The notes: a model not told the origin generated them from the sequence alone. A DNA stretch of 64,000 bases from Lachnospiraceae bacterium (GCA_022791635.1 JAAVZL010000053.1:48301-112300); one strand, 5' to 3'; shown: positions 8,532-18,327, counted from the first letter of the stretch. Made by a program: numbers and translations.

Positions 8532-9993
8532 CTAAAACTGCATATATAAAAACTGGCCCGCATCATATTGCGAACCATACATTCCAAACAGCAGTATTCC
8601 AAATAGCAGAATATAATAAATAAGCCATCGGACCGGCAATACCTGATGATCGATGAAGGCCAATATATTGACATTCTTTTCCTTTCCGATGGACACTGCA
8701 AGCACAAGCAGAAGGCCAATTCCCAAAATAACCGCATCCTGTCTGAGCCAGTTTAACGCCGACAGATTGATAAAATCGCCAATGAAAAAGCTGCGTCCAA
8801 GAATCTGACGGACAACCATGAAAAAATCACCATAGCTCTTTACCTGTAGTATTACATTAGCGACCAATAAAAGCATCCAGGTCCGCATCAGGCAAAAGGC
8901 TGTATATATTTTCGACGATTCTGTAATGTGAAGCCTCTGTTTAAGTCTTGTAAATCTTCCCTCTAATACCAGGGAACCGCTGATAATCACACAGTAATAC
9001 ATTCCCCAGATCACATATCTCCAGCTGAATTCATGCCATAGTGCTGTGGTAATCCATACAAGAAGCGTCCCTGCCAAGACCGGAGCCAGCTTTCCCGCAC
9101 TTTTTCCGTATTTTTTAAAATGCCTCCGCAGACTTCTGCCTGCTTTTGACTGGATAAAAGGCATCATGAGATAGTCCCGAAGCCCCCCCTAGTGTGATGT
9201 GCCACCTCCGCCAGAATTCGGCTATGCTCCTGGAAAAATAGGGCTGCCTGAAATTTTCCGGCAATGGGATTCCGAAGGTTTTGCTCATTCCCAGCATCAT
9301 ATCCATATATCCGGAAAAATCCGTATAAAGCCATAAAGAACATGCTGCCGTACCAAGGAGAATGGATAACCCGCTCTGGGTTTCCAGACTGCCATACACA
9401 TAATTCGTTATCTGCTCCAGCCTGGCAGCCAGAACCAATTTCTTAAAGGTTCCCCACAGAAATCTCTGGAGGCCATGGAGAAACTCTGTGTAGTGAAATC
9501 TCGCCTTTTCCGTAAGGCTCTCCTTAAATCCCAAGAATCGATTAAAAGGTCCCTGCAATATGGTTGGAAGATAAATCAGGTATAAAAGATAAAAGAAATA
9601 ATTCGGTTCAAAGCCTCTCTCATCCCGATCCACGTCATTGAGATAGCTTATGGCCTTTAAGGTAAAGTAGGAATTTCCAAGCAATGCAAACCAGTCTGTA
9701 GTGGAACCAATAATCATAGCCGCAATACAGACACCTGCTATTAACCATTTCAACTGACTTAGCTTTCTTTCAGAGATCTCTTTTCTTTTTCTTATATGTG
9801 TAATTGCAGCTGCGCCCCCATAAGTCAATACACTCACAAGAAGCAAGATGACCGGGGCCTTTGAGATGGAGGATGCATAAAAGACCAGGCTCATAAGCAG
9901 AAGAAGGAACCATTGGTGATTTCTTGCGACGGTGTAGTAGAGAAGAATGCTTACCGCCCACAGGGTATAAAATTCATAAGAAAATAGATTCAT
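8532..9993 (-). pseudogene. MBOAT O-acyltransferase (DltB-like), frameshifted at a G7 tract
   Basis: Two overlapping frames make one DltB/AlgI-like protein of about 485 residues. Frame one carries the N-terminal membrane helices, LYTDFSGYMDMMLGMSKTFG and the family signature EFWRRWHITLG. It then runs out of frame as GASGLSHDAF. The second frame resumes LRDYLMMPFIQSK and contains TTALWHEFSWRY with the conserved catalytic His. Removing one G from the run of seven (9183-9189) restores WHITLGGLRDYLMMP. The protein would move an acyl or aminoacyl group across the membrane onto a polysaccharide. It may be a phase-off variant, a true pseudogene or a homopolymer sequencing error; the good conservation on both sides argues against old decay. 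Its start overlaps the SGNH stop by 4 bp. Confidence 0.8.
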
Positions 9994-11339
9994 TTCAATT
10001 CCATCCTGTCACATTGCTGATAATCTGCATTTTCTGCCACTTCTCCTTCCGGTCTCGCCCAGACCATAAGCATGTCGCACCCATCCGGTATTTTGTCTCC
10101 TGCAATCTGATTCTTTTCCGAATACACCTGCAGCATATGCCAGCTCTCTCCACGATCCCCTGACCACTGGAAACAGTACTCCGGATTGACATTGTTTCCA
10201 TAGGTAGAGTATGCCTGATAGCCGTCTTCTGTCTTTTCAAGCCAGGCGTTAAAAATCCATGGGGAATTGTCCAGGAGTTCTTCATAAGAGGAATAGAAGT
10301 ACTCGTCCTGATCTATTTCTTCTCCATCTATATATTTCTTTATAAGTTCTGAGGCTGCTCTGCTGAATTTTTCCGCACCCTTTCCGGACATGTGGCCATA
10401 GTCATAAAAATCAGTGTCTTCCATAAATAAGTACTCTGGTTTAGAAAGATCAAAATGGAAGATCGTTACATCTAAATCATTGGCTATATCAACATAAAAA
10501 TCCACGATCTCTTGATAATCCTCTTGCCAAACCATACTTGCATATGGTAGTGGGGGAACTATAAAAATCAGTTCGCAATCATTTGCCTCACATAATGCTT
10601 TTAGCTTATTCATGTATGAAATATATGTTTGAGAGACGCTATAATCACGAAATGAATATCCTTCCGGTTTGCCAAATGTTCCCTTCTCTATTTGCTTATA
10701 GGAATACAGAAATCCTCTTCCTGTATACTCATCCTCTAATGTCTTATAGATTTCATTTCCATAGCTTTGATAAGCTTCTGTTTTTTTAACTTCTAATACA
10801 TTGTTAACAGTTCTTATCAGATCCTCATTTGTGTTCCGTGTTGCGGGTAGCCATGCATTTAACAACGATTTATCTCGAAATGCTATATACCCATACACAC
10901 ACTTGTCAAGGGAAGGCTTCAGATAGTCAAACACAATGTAGCTTTTCGTAGGATTATTATAGATATCCATATCATGAAATAAAATCCAATTAACCCCATA
11001 AATGCAATATCGGGGCGACTGATTTTTAAAAAGCTCCTTCATAATATAATATGCATCGTCCGGAGTCTGCAAAGGTGTACCCAGATTAAATGCTTCCATT
11101 TCAAGGCATTCGCTCCATATTTCCGGTTCGAAATGACGTTGAACAATTGAACTTCCAATAAACGTAATATCAATCTGTTTGGCCTGATACATTTCATGAA
11201 ATGTCAATCGTGTATAAGTACTGTCATTATACAGACCATAATCTGCAATATGAATCAATAGTCCCAATAACAGTAAAAAAAGTGTTGCACGAAAAAATAA
11301 GTGTTCCTTTTCTTTCTCTGATTTCATATCATCCCTCAT
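9990..11339 (-). CDS. SGNH/DltD-like membrane-anchored hydrolase-fold protein
   Basis: 449 residues. One N-terminal membrane helix (LFFRATLFLLLLGLLIHIAD) places the domain outside the cell. DITFIGSSIVQRHF holds the block-I serine, ELIFIVPPLPY lies mid-domain, and DFYDYGHMSGKG supplies the Asp-x-x-His pair. The order and topology resemble DltD and AlgX/AlgJ-type partners of MBOAT proteins. The last 100 residues, rich in Trp and Asp (WSGDRGESWHMLQV), look like an added beta domain that DltD lacks. It is translationally coupled to the MBOAT gene. Expected job: accept the acyl or aminoacyl group and pass it to the glycan. It starts 46 bp after the O-acetyltransferase. Confidence 0.75.
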   Translation of the reverse strand: MRDDMKSEKEKEHLFFRATLFLLLLGLLIHIADYGLYNDSTYTRLTFHEMYQAKQIDITFIGSSIVQRHFEPEIWSECLEMEAFNLGTPLQTPDDAYYIMKELFKNQSPRYCIYGVNWILFHDMDIYNNPTKSYIVFDYLKPSLDKCVYGYIAFRDKSLLNAWLPATRNTNEDLIRTVNNVLEVKKTEAYQSYGNEIYKTLEDEYTGRGFLYSYKQIEKGTFGKPEGYSFRDYSVSQTYISYMNKLKALCEANDCELIFIVPPLPYASMVWQEDYQEIVDFYVDIANDLDVTIFHFDLSKPEYLFMEDTDFYDYGHMSGKGAEKFSRAASELIKKYIDGEEIDQDEYFYSSYEELLDNSPWIFNAWLEKTEDGYQAYSTYGNNVNPEYCFQWSGDRGESWHMLQVYSEKNQIAGDKIPDGCDMLMVWARPEGEVAENADYQQCDRMELK

Positions 11340-11385
11340 TTATTTTTCAACACTCTTTAAGCATTCATAAAAGCTGTGCTTTCCC

Positions 11386-12090
11386 TTACCTACAGGCCCT
11401 CAAAAATTCCTCATAATTCTCAAATAACGGCGCATGCGTTTTCAGATACTCCATAGACTGGTCATAGTTCCCGCACAGCTTTAGCTTTTCATCAAATACA
11501 GGATTCAGCTTGCTATCTGCCTTTGTAAACAAATAAAAATATTCATGTAATTTCATTTCATCCGGTTCTGTTCCATGGGCATCTATCCATTTTCTCACAA
11601 AAGTTTTTGCCTCTTCAAACTGTCTCTTCTGCCTTTTTTTCTGATACTCCTCCAGGCTCATAATCTTTCTGGCCGGATTTCCTACATAAACCGAATCACG
11701 CTCACACAGACCGCTTACAACACTATGTGCTCCAATAATCACATTATCTTCTACTACGCTTCCGCCAAGAATGATACTCCCTGCTCCGACAAAAATATTG
11801 TTTCCTAATTTTACAGGACGCTGATTCCCTGCTATTTCTCCATATTTTCCTTTGATTACACTCCAGGAGTAATCATGAGTTAAAATCATAGAGGACACAA
11901 TATTCACATGATTTCCTATAGAAAGTAAATGCAGATTCAAAGTATCAATCTGACATTTTTCAATGGAGAAAAAATTAACATCCTCGCCGATTTTCGCTCC
12001 GCCTTCTCTCAAAAAACAAATAAATGTCTCCTGATCACATTTATGTCCGAATATTATTTTCTTAATTTGCTTTTTTAAAAGATTTCTCAT
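11386..12090 (-). CDS. Hexapeptide-repeat sugar O-acetyltransferase
   Basis: 234 residues with a left-handed beta-helix: HLLSIGNHVNIVS, then GNNIFVGAGSIILGGSVVED and NVIIGAHSVVSG show the [LIV]-G-x4 repeat, and the histidines fit the acetyl-CoA site. VYVGNPARKI closes the helix, as in the CysE/LacA/NodL superfamily. The C-terminal 90 residues form a charged helical tail that is not part of the fold. It would O-acetylate a sugar of the repeat unit, or the amino group of an amino sugar (PglD-type), in the cytoplasm. It starts 5 bp after the wecB stop and so belongs to the polysaccharide operon. The acetyl donor is assumed from the family. Confidence 0.85.
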   Translation of the reverse strand: MRNLLKKQIKKIIFGHKCDQETFICFLREGGAKIGEDVNFFSIEKCQIDTLNLHLLSIGNHVNIVSSMILTHDYSWSVIKGKYGEIAGNQRPVKLGNNIFVGAGSIILGGSVVEDNVIIGAHSVVSGLCERDSVYVGNPARKIMSLEEYQKKRQKRQFEEAKTFVRKWIDAHGTEPDEMKLHEYFYLFTKADSKLNPVFDEKLKLCGNYDQSMEYLKTHAPLFENYEEFLRACR

Positions 12091-12095
12091 TTCCT

Positions 12096-13226
12096 TTACT
12101 CACTTCCAAATGATACTTCCGTATAGCCCTTTTCCAAAACATCTGCAATGCGTTTACTGGCAAAACCATCTCCATACGGATTACTGGCTCTCGCCATCGC
12201 ATTATATGCATTTTGATCCGTAAGCAATTCGTTAAAATTGGAATAAATCGTTTCTTCATTCGTTCCGACCAGCTTCAACGTCCCAGCTGCAATTCCTTCC
12301 GGGCGCTCTGTCGTATCCCGCATAACAAGAACCGGTTTTCCAAGAGATGGCGCTTCCTCCTGTATCCCGCCCGAATCTGTTATAATCAGATATGAATGCG
12401 CCATCATATTATGGCAATCAAAAACCTCAACCGGATCAATTAAGTGAATTCTGTCAAATTTACCCAACTCTTCTTCCGCCGCTTTTCGAACAATCGGATT
12501 CATATGAATGGGATATAAAGCCTTCACATTCGGATGCTCCTCCATAACACGGCGAATGGCCCGAAACATATGATGCATTGGCTTCCCTAAATTTTCACGA
12601 CGGTGTGCCGTAATAAAAATCAGGCGGGAATCTCCCGCCCAGTCCAATTCCGGATGATTGTAATCCTCATGTACGGTTGTTTTTAGTGCATCAATCACCG
12701 TATTACCTGTGACCCAAATCTTATCCGCACTCTTGCCCTCCTTGAGCAGATTATTCTTTGCCTGTACCGTAGGCGCAAAATGATACTGTGAAATTACCGA
12801 TACTGCCTGACGATTGAATTCTTCCGGGTAGGGGGAATAAAGATCATAAGTCCGAAGCCCTGCCTCTACATGTCCTACCGGTATCTGCATATAAAAACAG
12901 GCCAATGCTGTTGCAAACGTAGTGGAGGTATCACCATGAACCAGCACTACATCTGGTCTTATCTCTTCCAATACAGCCTTAATGTGATTCAGAATCCTCA
13001 TCGTAATATCAAATAACGTCTGTCCATCTTTCATGATTGACAAATTATAATCAGGGGTTACTTTAAAAGCATCTAATACCTGATTTAGCATCTGTTTATG
13101 CTGCCCTGTTACACACACAACTGTTTTAATTTCTTTCCTTGTTTTTAGTTCATTTACAAGAGGACACATTTTTATTGCTTCCGGTCTTGTGCCAAAAACT
13201 ACCATAACTGTTTTTATTTTCCTCAC
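12096..13226 (-). CDS. wecB: UDP-N-acetylglucosamine 2-epimerase (non-hydrolysing)
   Basis: 376 residues, normal for the family. MVVFGTRPEAIKMCPLV begins the first Rossmann domain, VLVHGDTSTTFATALA and GHVEAGLRT follow, and the C-terminal DSGGIQEEAPSLGKPVLVMR is the UDP-binding signature. The enzyme interconverts UDP-GlcNAc and UDP-ManNAc. A GTG start is used because family members begin at this point; an ATG seven codons inside is the alternative. No UDP-ManNAc dehydrogenase follows, so ManNAc itself, rather than ManNAcA, is the likelier unit in this polysaccharide. The gene may supply either the capsule or a teichoic linkage unit; its operon place favours the capsule. Confidence 0.93.
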   Translation of the reverse strand: MRKIKTVMVVFGTRPEAIKMCPLVNELKTRKEIKTVVCVTGQHKQMLNQVLDAFKVTPDYNLSIMKDGQTLFDITMRILNHIKAVLEEIRPDVVLVHGDTSTTFATALACFYMQIPVGHVEAGLRTYDLYSPYPEEFNRQAVSVISQYHFAPTVQAKNNLLKEGKSADKIWVTGNTVIDALKTTVHEDYNHPELDWAGDSRLIFITAHRRENLGKPMHHMFRAIRRVMEEHPNVKALYPIHMNPIVRKAAEEELGKFDRIHLIDPVEVFDCHNMMAHSYLIITDSGGIQEEAPSLGKPVLVMRDTTERPEGIAAGTLKLVGTNEETIYSNFNELLTDQNAYNAMARASNPYGDGFASKRIADVLEKGYTEVSFGSE

Positions 13227-13232
13227 CTACTT

Positions 13233-14456
13233 TCATTTCTTATAGATAATCAATATTCCATAGCTAGGTGTTACCCCCCCCCTATGGATTTTTTCGATAT
13301 AAGTCCATAAACCAGCACGAAGCAGCATAGCCTTCAATAGGACTTTTCCTGTTTTAGGCACATACTTTTTTGAAAGCTTCTCAAATGGCAGCTTGTTCAT
13401 ATCCTTATAAAATGTATTTCGAGCAATATGATAGGACTGAGATTTATAAATTGCCGGATTGCATTTCCTTGCCAATTCATTACTCAGCCCTTTATTTGTA
13501 CTCCAAAAATTTTTCTTTACTGCCTCAAATAGTTCTCTCCCTCTATCTGAGTTAAGTAAAACCATAGATAAGCCCTTATTATCGCTAAGCTCCGGGAAAA
13601 CAGTTTCTACATTCCAAAAGTCGCCCAATGTAATATCTGCTCCGCTTTCCCCATCTTTCGACTGGCAATAATAACAGGAAGGGCGCAGGCAAAAATTACT
13701 GTTAAACATACAGAAATACGGATCCTCAAAATTAAATTTGAAATACTGTTTCTCTTGGTTTACGGAATATCCTGTCCCAAAATCACGCCAGCCGTATTTT
13801 TTACTTCGGAAGTTAACACTGCCAATTTTTGCATTTAATTTTTTCTCTAAGTATTCTACATACTTTGCCCACAAGCTCTGCGATGGAACACCATGGCAAA
13901 TCACATCTACACATATTAAATGTGCAAAATCTTTTTTCAAATATAATTTCAGGCCCTTGATCTGACAAGGGGTTCCCGAAAACAAAACCCTTCTTCCCTG
14001 CTCCAAATATTCCTTTGTAAGTACATAAGTATTTCCCAAAGAGCTCTGCAAATATTTTGAACCTCTGATACGTTCTATCTCTTCAAAAGATTGTACTGCA
14101 ATGTGTTCTGCCGAACAATTATCCGCAGACATTGCCGCTCCAAACACGATTCCCTTTTGCTGAATGATATATTCTGCAAGAGCAGAAAACACACCGCCTG
14201 ACGAACTGTTAAATCGAATCCTGTCGTTTTGATGCTTTACGCACCATACATCTGTTTCCTCCTTAGAATGAGGAGTTGAATTGATGCAAGGGCATACAGA
14301 TTCACAATTTCCACAGTCAATACATACTTTTTCTTCTACCTTTGGATAATAAAACCCCTCCTCATCTTTCTGCATGGATATGCAATGCAAAGAGCAGCTT
14401 TGAACACATGCGCCGCACCCTGTACATAAAGATTTATCTTTTATTTTTATCATCAT
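13233..14456 (-). CDS. Coenzyme F420 hydrogenase/dehydrogenase beta-subunit family protein, two 4Fe-4S clusters
   Basis: 407 residues. The N-terminus is a bacterial ferredoxin: CTGCGACVQSCSLHC and CIDCGNCESVCPC give two 4Fe-4S sites. The central SSGGVFSALAEY and FSGTPCQIKGLKLYL are typical of the FrhB N- and C-terminal domains, and CLRPSCYYCQSK a further cysteine set. Such genes are common in Firmicute and Bacteroidetes surface-polysaccharide loci next to pyruvyltransferases, where the reaction is unproven. It probably reduces or modifies a sugar intermediate, not F420. The 3' end carries a run of nine G (13274-13282); slippage would change only the last 14 residues. Two ATG codons stand at the start. 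Confidence 0.85.
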   Translation of the reverse strand: MMIKIKDKSLCTGCGACVQSCSLHCISMQKDEEGFYYPKVEEKVCIDCGNCESVCPCINSTPHSKEETDVWCVKHQNDRIRFNSSSGGVFSALAEYIIQQKGIVFGAAMSADNCSAEHIAVQSFEEIERIRGSKYLQSSLGNTYVLTKEYLEQGRRVLFSGTPCQIKGLKLYLKKDFAHLICVDVICHGVPSQSLWAKYVEYLEKKLNAKIGSVNFRSKKYGWRDFGTGYSVNQEKQYFKFNFEDPYFCMFNSNFCLRPSCYYCQSKDGESGADITLGDFWNVETVFPELSDNKGLSMVLLNSDRGRELFEAVKKNFWSTNKGLSNELARKCNPAIYKSQSYHIARNTFYKDMNKLPFEKLSKKYVPKTGKVLLKAMLLRAGLWTYIEKIHRGGVTPSYGILIIYKK

Positions 14457-14484
14457 TACCTCTCATAAAAGTTATATCAATAAC

Positions 14485-15948
14485 TTAAGAATTCTTTTTT
14501 CTTGTTAACACTGCCAATACCTTCCCAGAAATGCCAAAAAATATCTCACAGCCCCAATACACCATAAACATCATGGCAAGGAAAAGAATACCCTTCACCC
14601 ATATATTATCAAAAATTAGAGACACCACTAAATAGACAATGAATACAGCCCATATAGCAAGAATTGTTTTATTTAGAAAATACTTCTTATCAACAATTTT
14701 CTCCTTAATATAAAAGGGAACAAAAATAACGGTTGTAATAAAATAGGCCAATAAATATGCACAGGAAATGCCAATAGCTCCCCATTGCTTAAAAATGAGT
14801 ATGCAGATAATAAAGCAGATTCCCCATAAAAGATTGCTAAAAAAACCAAACCACATATAGCTATGCTTGATCAAATTTCTCGCAATTCCCTCCTTGAAGG
14901 CCAAGAAACCGCAAATCGCACATATAACAATAATAGAGCGATTAAGACTTGTATAATCATAACTCCTTCCATAAAACAATGTAATAAGTCCTGATAAAAA
15001 TGTGACTCCTGATGATAATACAAGGACAATAAACCATGATAATAAGATATTTACATCCTCCACGGTGTCATCATCCCTTGTTATAATAAAAGGAAGAATT
15101 ACATTTCCAATTGCCGCCGGTAATAGAGAGATTGCCGATCGCCACTGATTTGCTGCATTGAACACTCCAAGATGATAATATCCATTGAAATCCTGAATCA
15201 CAATCGTATTTCCGAGCCATGTAACAGGTATTACAACTACATTCATCAGCATAGCCGGTAAAGCAAATTTGAACAACAATCGGTATTCTGAAAGACAAGT
15301 TTTGTAGGTAATAAAAATATGATTCTTTTTACAAGCTCTTTTTATATAGAGGTTGGCTATCAAAAATGTAATGATCCCGACAATCCCATACCCAATCACT
15401 AATCCATTGACCCCGAAAAGGAGTGTAAAAACAACAAATACCGGTACAGAAATAATACCTTGTATAATTGCCACTCTTGCAACTATTTTAAAATCCTCAA
15501 AGCCTGCCAAAATACTGTTCTGAATTGTATTTAGCGTATTAAATAGCAGCATTATGGTTGACAACTTGAGACCAATGGAAAGTTTTGAATTATTTAATGT
15601 ATTTTCCGCTAACCAATCGCTCCCCAATATCAAGCCGCCGGCAAAAATCAATGACGAGGCCAGTGCAATGAAAAAAGCCATTGCTATTACATTCCCACAT
15701 CTTTCTTTCTTATTCTCCTTAAATTCCACGACAAAGCGTGTAGCTGTCGTCCCCAACCCCAGAGCTGCAAAAGTAGAAAACATCCCTACCGTATTATTAA
15801 TCATCCCAAACTCGCCATTGCGATCCGCTCCCAGAATGCGTGCTGTTAATATAGAAGCAAGCATAACTAAAACCTTACTTCCTACAGAACCAAATACATT
15901 CCAAAAAATCCCCCATTTAAGCTTTGATGTTGTATCATTTACCGTCAT
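14485..15948 (-). CDS. wzx: Oligosaccharide flippase (Wzx, MOP/MATE superfamily)
   Basis: About 487 residues with some 12-14 hydrophobic segments. The opening FWNVFGSVGSKVLVMLASIL and GMINNTVGMFSTFAALGLGT show the classical first helices of Wzx/PST exporters. It should flip the lipid-linked repeat unit across the membrane. The ATG at MTVNDTTSK shares its bases with the stop of the pyruvyltransferase gene (ATGA), which sets the start; three codons upstream another ATG has no advantage. In Wzx/Wzy-type pathways this protein acts with the polymerase encoded 3 kb upstream in the same operon. Substrate cannot be read from sequence. Confidence 0.88.
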   Translation of the reverse strand: MTVNDTTSKLKWGIFWNVFGSVGSKVLVMLASILTARILGADRNGEFGMINNTVGMFSTFAALGLGTTATRFVVEFKENKKERCGNVIAMAFFIALASSLIFAGGLILGSDWLAENTLNNSKLSIGLKLSTIMLLFNTLNTIQNSILAGFEDFKIVARVAIIQGIISVPVFVVFTLLFGVNGLVIGYGIVGIITFLIANLYIKRACKKNHIFITYKTCLSEYRLLFKFALPAMLMNVVVIPVTWLGNTIVIQDFNGYYHLGVFNAANQWRSAISLLPAAIGNVILPFIITRDDDTVEDVNILLSWFIVLVLSSGVTFLSGLITLFYGRSYDYTSLNRSIIVICAICGFLAFKEGIARNLIKHSYMWFGFFSNLLWGICFIICILIFKQWGAIGISCAYLLAYFITTVIFVPFYIKEKIVDKKYFLNKTILAIWAVFIVYLVVSLIFDNIWVKGILFLAMMFMVYWGCEIFFGISGKVLAVLTRKKNS

Positions 15949-17162
15949 ACCGCCCATTGTTTCTCATCCTTGCATTTATGAACATATGCTTCATATTTTT
16001 CTATAGAAAGCTGCTGACAATTCAAAATTTGATTCTGCAAGGCCTCCACATTTTCTAACATATCTTTTACTTTTTCTCCGAGCTTCTCTTCTATATCACA
16101 GAATGATACACACCACTCCCTATTTCCATAGACATACTCCGCCATTCCCAATGCTTTGGTACTGTATACTAAAAATAATGCCGGAGTATGGACCGTAATA
16201 GCATTTACCGCACAATGCATTCTCGCACAAATCGCAATCACGCACTGTTTCAAATAATGCTTTGTATCCAAAAAGGACTCCGGCTTCACAAAAATAGATT
16301 CTTCTTTTACTTTATCCGGAAGCTTCTCAAAAACTTTACTCAGAAAGGCTACATCATCATCTGATTTTTCTGCAGGATGAATCACATGAGGAATAAACAT
16401 TAAAGGTTTTCCTGTGTTCAAATATAAATTTTCCAAAAGCGTAGAAAGCTTTAAAATCACATCTTCTCCAACAGAGCCATACAATTCACGTAAAGAAAAT
16501 TCGCTCATATTAATTCCAATATATTTTTTCTCAATATACATTTTTTGAGGATCCTTTACCAAAAAAGCGGGATCCGGAAGCATGGTAACATTGTCTTTTA
16601 TCCCCAGGGTTTTGAGATAGTCAACGGATATCTGCTCCCTACAAATAATAGCATTTACCTTCTTAAAATGCTCTTTATAATAAAAAAGTGCTTTCCTGTA
16701 TTCCCCAAAGGGACCAATGGAAGCACCGTAAATCATAATTGACTTTCCTTTTTTCATTGCCCTATTCCCAAATTCCACAAGATAATTTACATATCTATAT
16801 CTTTTCCTTTTTCTAAGGTATGCGGGTAAGGTATAGAGATCTCCTCCTACAAGCATCACCACATCAGACTCCCTGATAATCCGCTCAAACTCTGCTTTAT
16901 AAAACGGAGTAATTTGAATCTGCAGGATATCTATCATTTTTGAGCAACATTTTGATAAAAATGTTGATCTTCTACTGATACTCACAATAGAAATTTTCAG
17001 TTCATCTGCTATTCTCTTATCCTCCTGATAATTTCTGGAATAATATACAATACTGCAATCATTTCCAAACAAACGTCTGACAAAGTCTACGGTCCCTCTG
17101 AGGATCGCCTCACATCCATAATTATAAAGGCCGAATATACCATATATGCCTACTCTTCTCAC
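15945..17162 (-). CDS. Polysaccharide pyruvyl transferase family protein
   Basis: 405 residues. The start RVGIYGIFGLYNYGCEAILRG is the PF04230 glycine-rich N-terminus, and RMHCAVNAITVHTPALFLVYS with its RMH motif is the C-terminal signature. GPFGEYRKALFYYKEHF fits mid-domain. CsaB/WcaK-type enzymes add a phosphoenolpyruvate-derived ketal to a sugar. It is likely to decorate the capsule repeat with an acidic group. It ends in a 4-bp overlap with wzx and follows a glycosyltransferase by 29 bp. Some family members in such loci have other activities, so the reaction is an inference from the family. Confidence 0.85.
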   Translation of the reverse strand: MRRVGIYGIFGLYNYGCEAILRGTVDFVRRLFGNDCSIVYYSRNYQEDKRIADELKISIVSISRRSTFLSKCCSKMIDILQIQITPFYKAEFERIIRESDVVMLVGGDLYTLPAYLRKRKRYRYVNYLVEFGNRAMKKGKSIMIYGASIGPFGEYRKALFYYKEHFKKVNAIICREQISVDYLKTLGIKDNVTMLPDPAFLVKDPQKMYIEKKYIGINMSEFSLRELYGSVGEDVILKLSTLLENLYLNTGKPLMFIPHVIHPAEKSDDDVAFLSKVFEKLPDKVKEESIFVKPESFLDTKHYLKQCVIAICARMHCAVNAITVHTPALFLVYSTKALGMAEYVYGNREWCVSFCDIEEKLGEKVKDMLENVEALQNQILNCQQLSIEKYEAYVHKCKDEKQWAV

Positions 17163-17191
17163 ATGATTCCTCCATCTTTAAAGGCAACTAT

Positions 17192-18289
17192 TTACAGGTT
17201 CATAAGCTCCTTTATGTTTTCCATTGTTCTTCTACAATCAGCTGCTTCATAAAATTTCTTCGCATTTCTCGAATATTCGTCATATTTATCCAAGATATTT
17301 CTGATTGCTTCTTCTAGCGCATCCACACTCTTAAAATTTACACATCTGCCAGCTTTGTAAAAGCCTACAGTTTCCGTTAATCCCAAATTTTCTGATGTAA
17401 TCATGGGAATTCCAAAGGCCGCATATTCATATATTTTATTTGGCGCGCAAAATTGATTGTTCAAAGTAGAATCATCATAGATAGCAATTCCTATATGTGC
17501 ATGCTTTGTAATATCAAGATGCTCCGGTGCCGGAATATAGCCTAAAAACATAGTTTTTTCATACAGACCTGCAATCTTTTTTTCATAATCCTTTCCCGAT
17601 TTCCCCATGACAAGCAATATCAGGTTTTCATCTCCGATTTTCTTTAATGCCAAGGCAATATTATCAATGGGTCTGTCTGGCTGTACCAGCCCCTGATAAA
17701 TAAGAAATCTACTGTTCGTATACTTATTTCTTATCATATCCCATCCTTCATGAAATCCGTTTTTTATATGAATCTCTATTGGATAAGGCTTATTCGGAAT
17801 AACATGGGGGATGTCTTTCAGGCAATACCTGTCTTTCATGATTACGGCTCTATGCTTCTCACAGCAGATAACTTGTTCTGCATAGGATATCATTTTTCCA
17901 ACAAGCCTGTCATACAAAGAATCATGTTCATATAGCTCCAGAACTGTTAATACAAATTTATATCTATAAATACGCTTTCCAAGAGTCATTGCCGATTCAC
18001 AGTTTCCGAACCATAAAACAGTATCTTCGGAAATTTTTGACAAAATCCTTTTAGCCTCCAAAGTATAAGATATAAAATTTAAATAACTATGAAAGCTGCT
18101 GGTACTTTCTTTATCTGATTTTAAGGTATAATTTTCTATCCCTTTCTGTTTCAAAAGTTCCTCTATATATTCAGAGTTCTTTCCATGGTATATCACTAAC
18201 TCCACACCTAGGTCATGCAGATATAATACCTGCGCCAGACATGGCGGATAATGCTGAAAGCCCTTTTTTAATAGATAAATAACCTTCAA
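17192..18289 (-). CDS. Glycosyltransferase, GT4-like
   Basis: 365 residues with two-domain GT-B layout. VIYLLKKGFQHYPPCLAQVLYL is the N-terminal Rossmann start. The C-terminal half has LIYQGLVQPDRPIDNIALAL, TMFLGYIPAPEHLDITKHA and NKIYEYAAFGIPMITS, the nucleotide-sugar-binding E-x7-E-like region of GT4 enzymes. A TTG start is taken at MKVIYLL because GGAGG lies 8 bases before it; a TTG five codons upstream has no site. It should add one sugar of the repeat unit at the inner membrane face. Donor and linkage cannot be told. Confidence 0.82.
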   Translation of the reverse strand: MKVIYLLKKGFQHYPPCLAQVLYLHDLGVELVIYHGKNSEYIEELLKQKGIENYTLKSDKESTSSFHSYLNFISYTLEAKRILSKISEDTVLWFGNCESAMTLGKRIYRYKFVLTVLELYEHDSLYDRLVGKMISYAEQVICCEKHRAVIMKDRYCLKDIPHVIPNKPYPIEIHIKNGFHEGWDMIRNKYTNSRFLIYQGLVQPDRPIDNIALALKKIGDENLILLVMGKSGKDYEKKIAGLYEKTMFLGYIPAPEHLDITKHAHIGIAIYDDSTLNNQFCAPNKIYEYAAFGIPMITSENLGLTETVGFYKAGRCVNFKSVDALEEAIRNILDKYDEYSRNAKKFYEAADCRRTMENIKELMNL

Positions 18290-18327
18290 TTCTATATCCT
18301 CCAAAATCCCAAATTTTGTTGATACTT

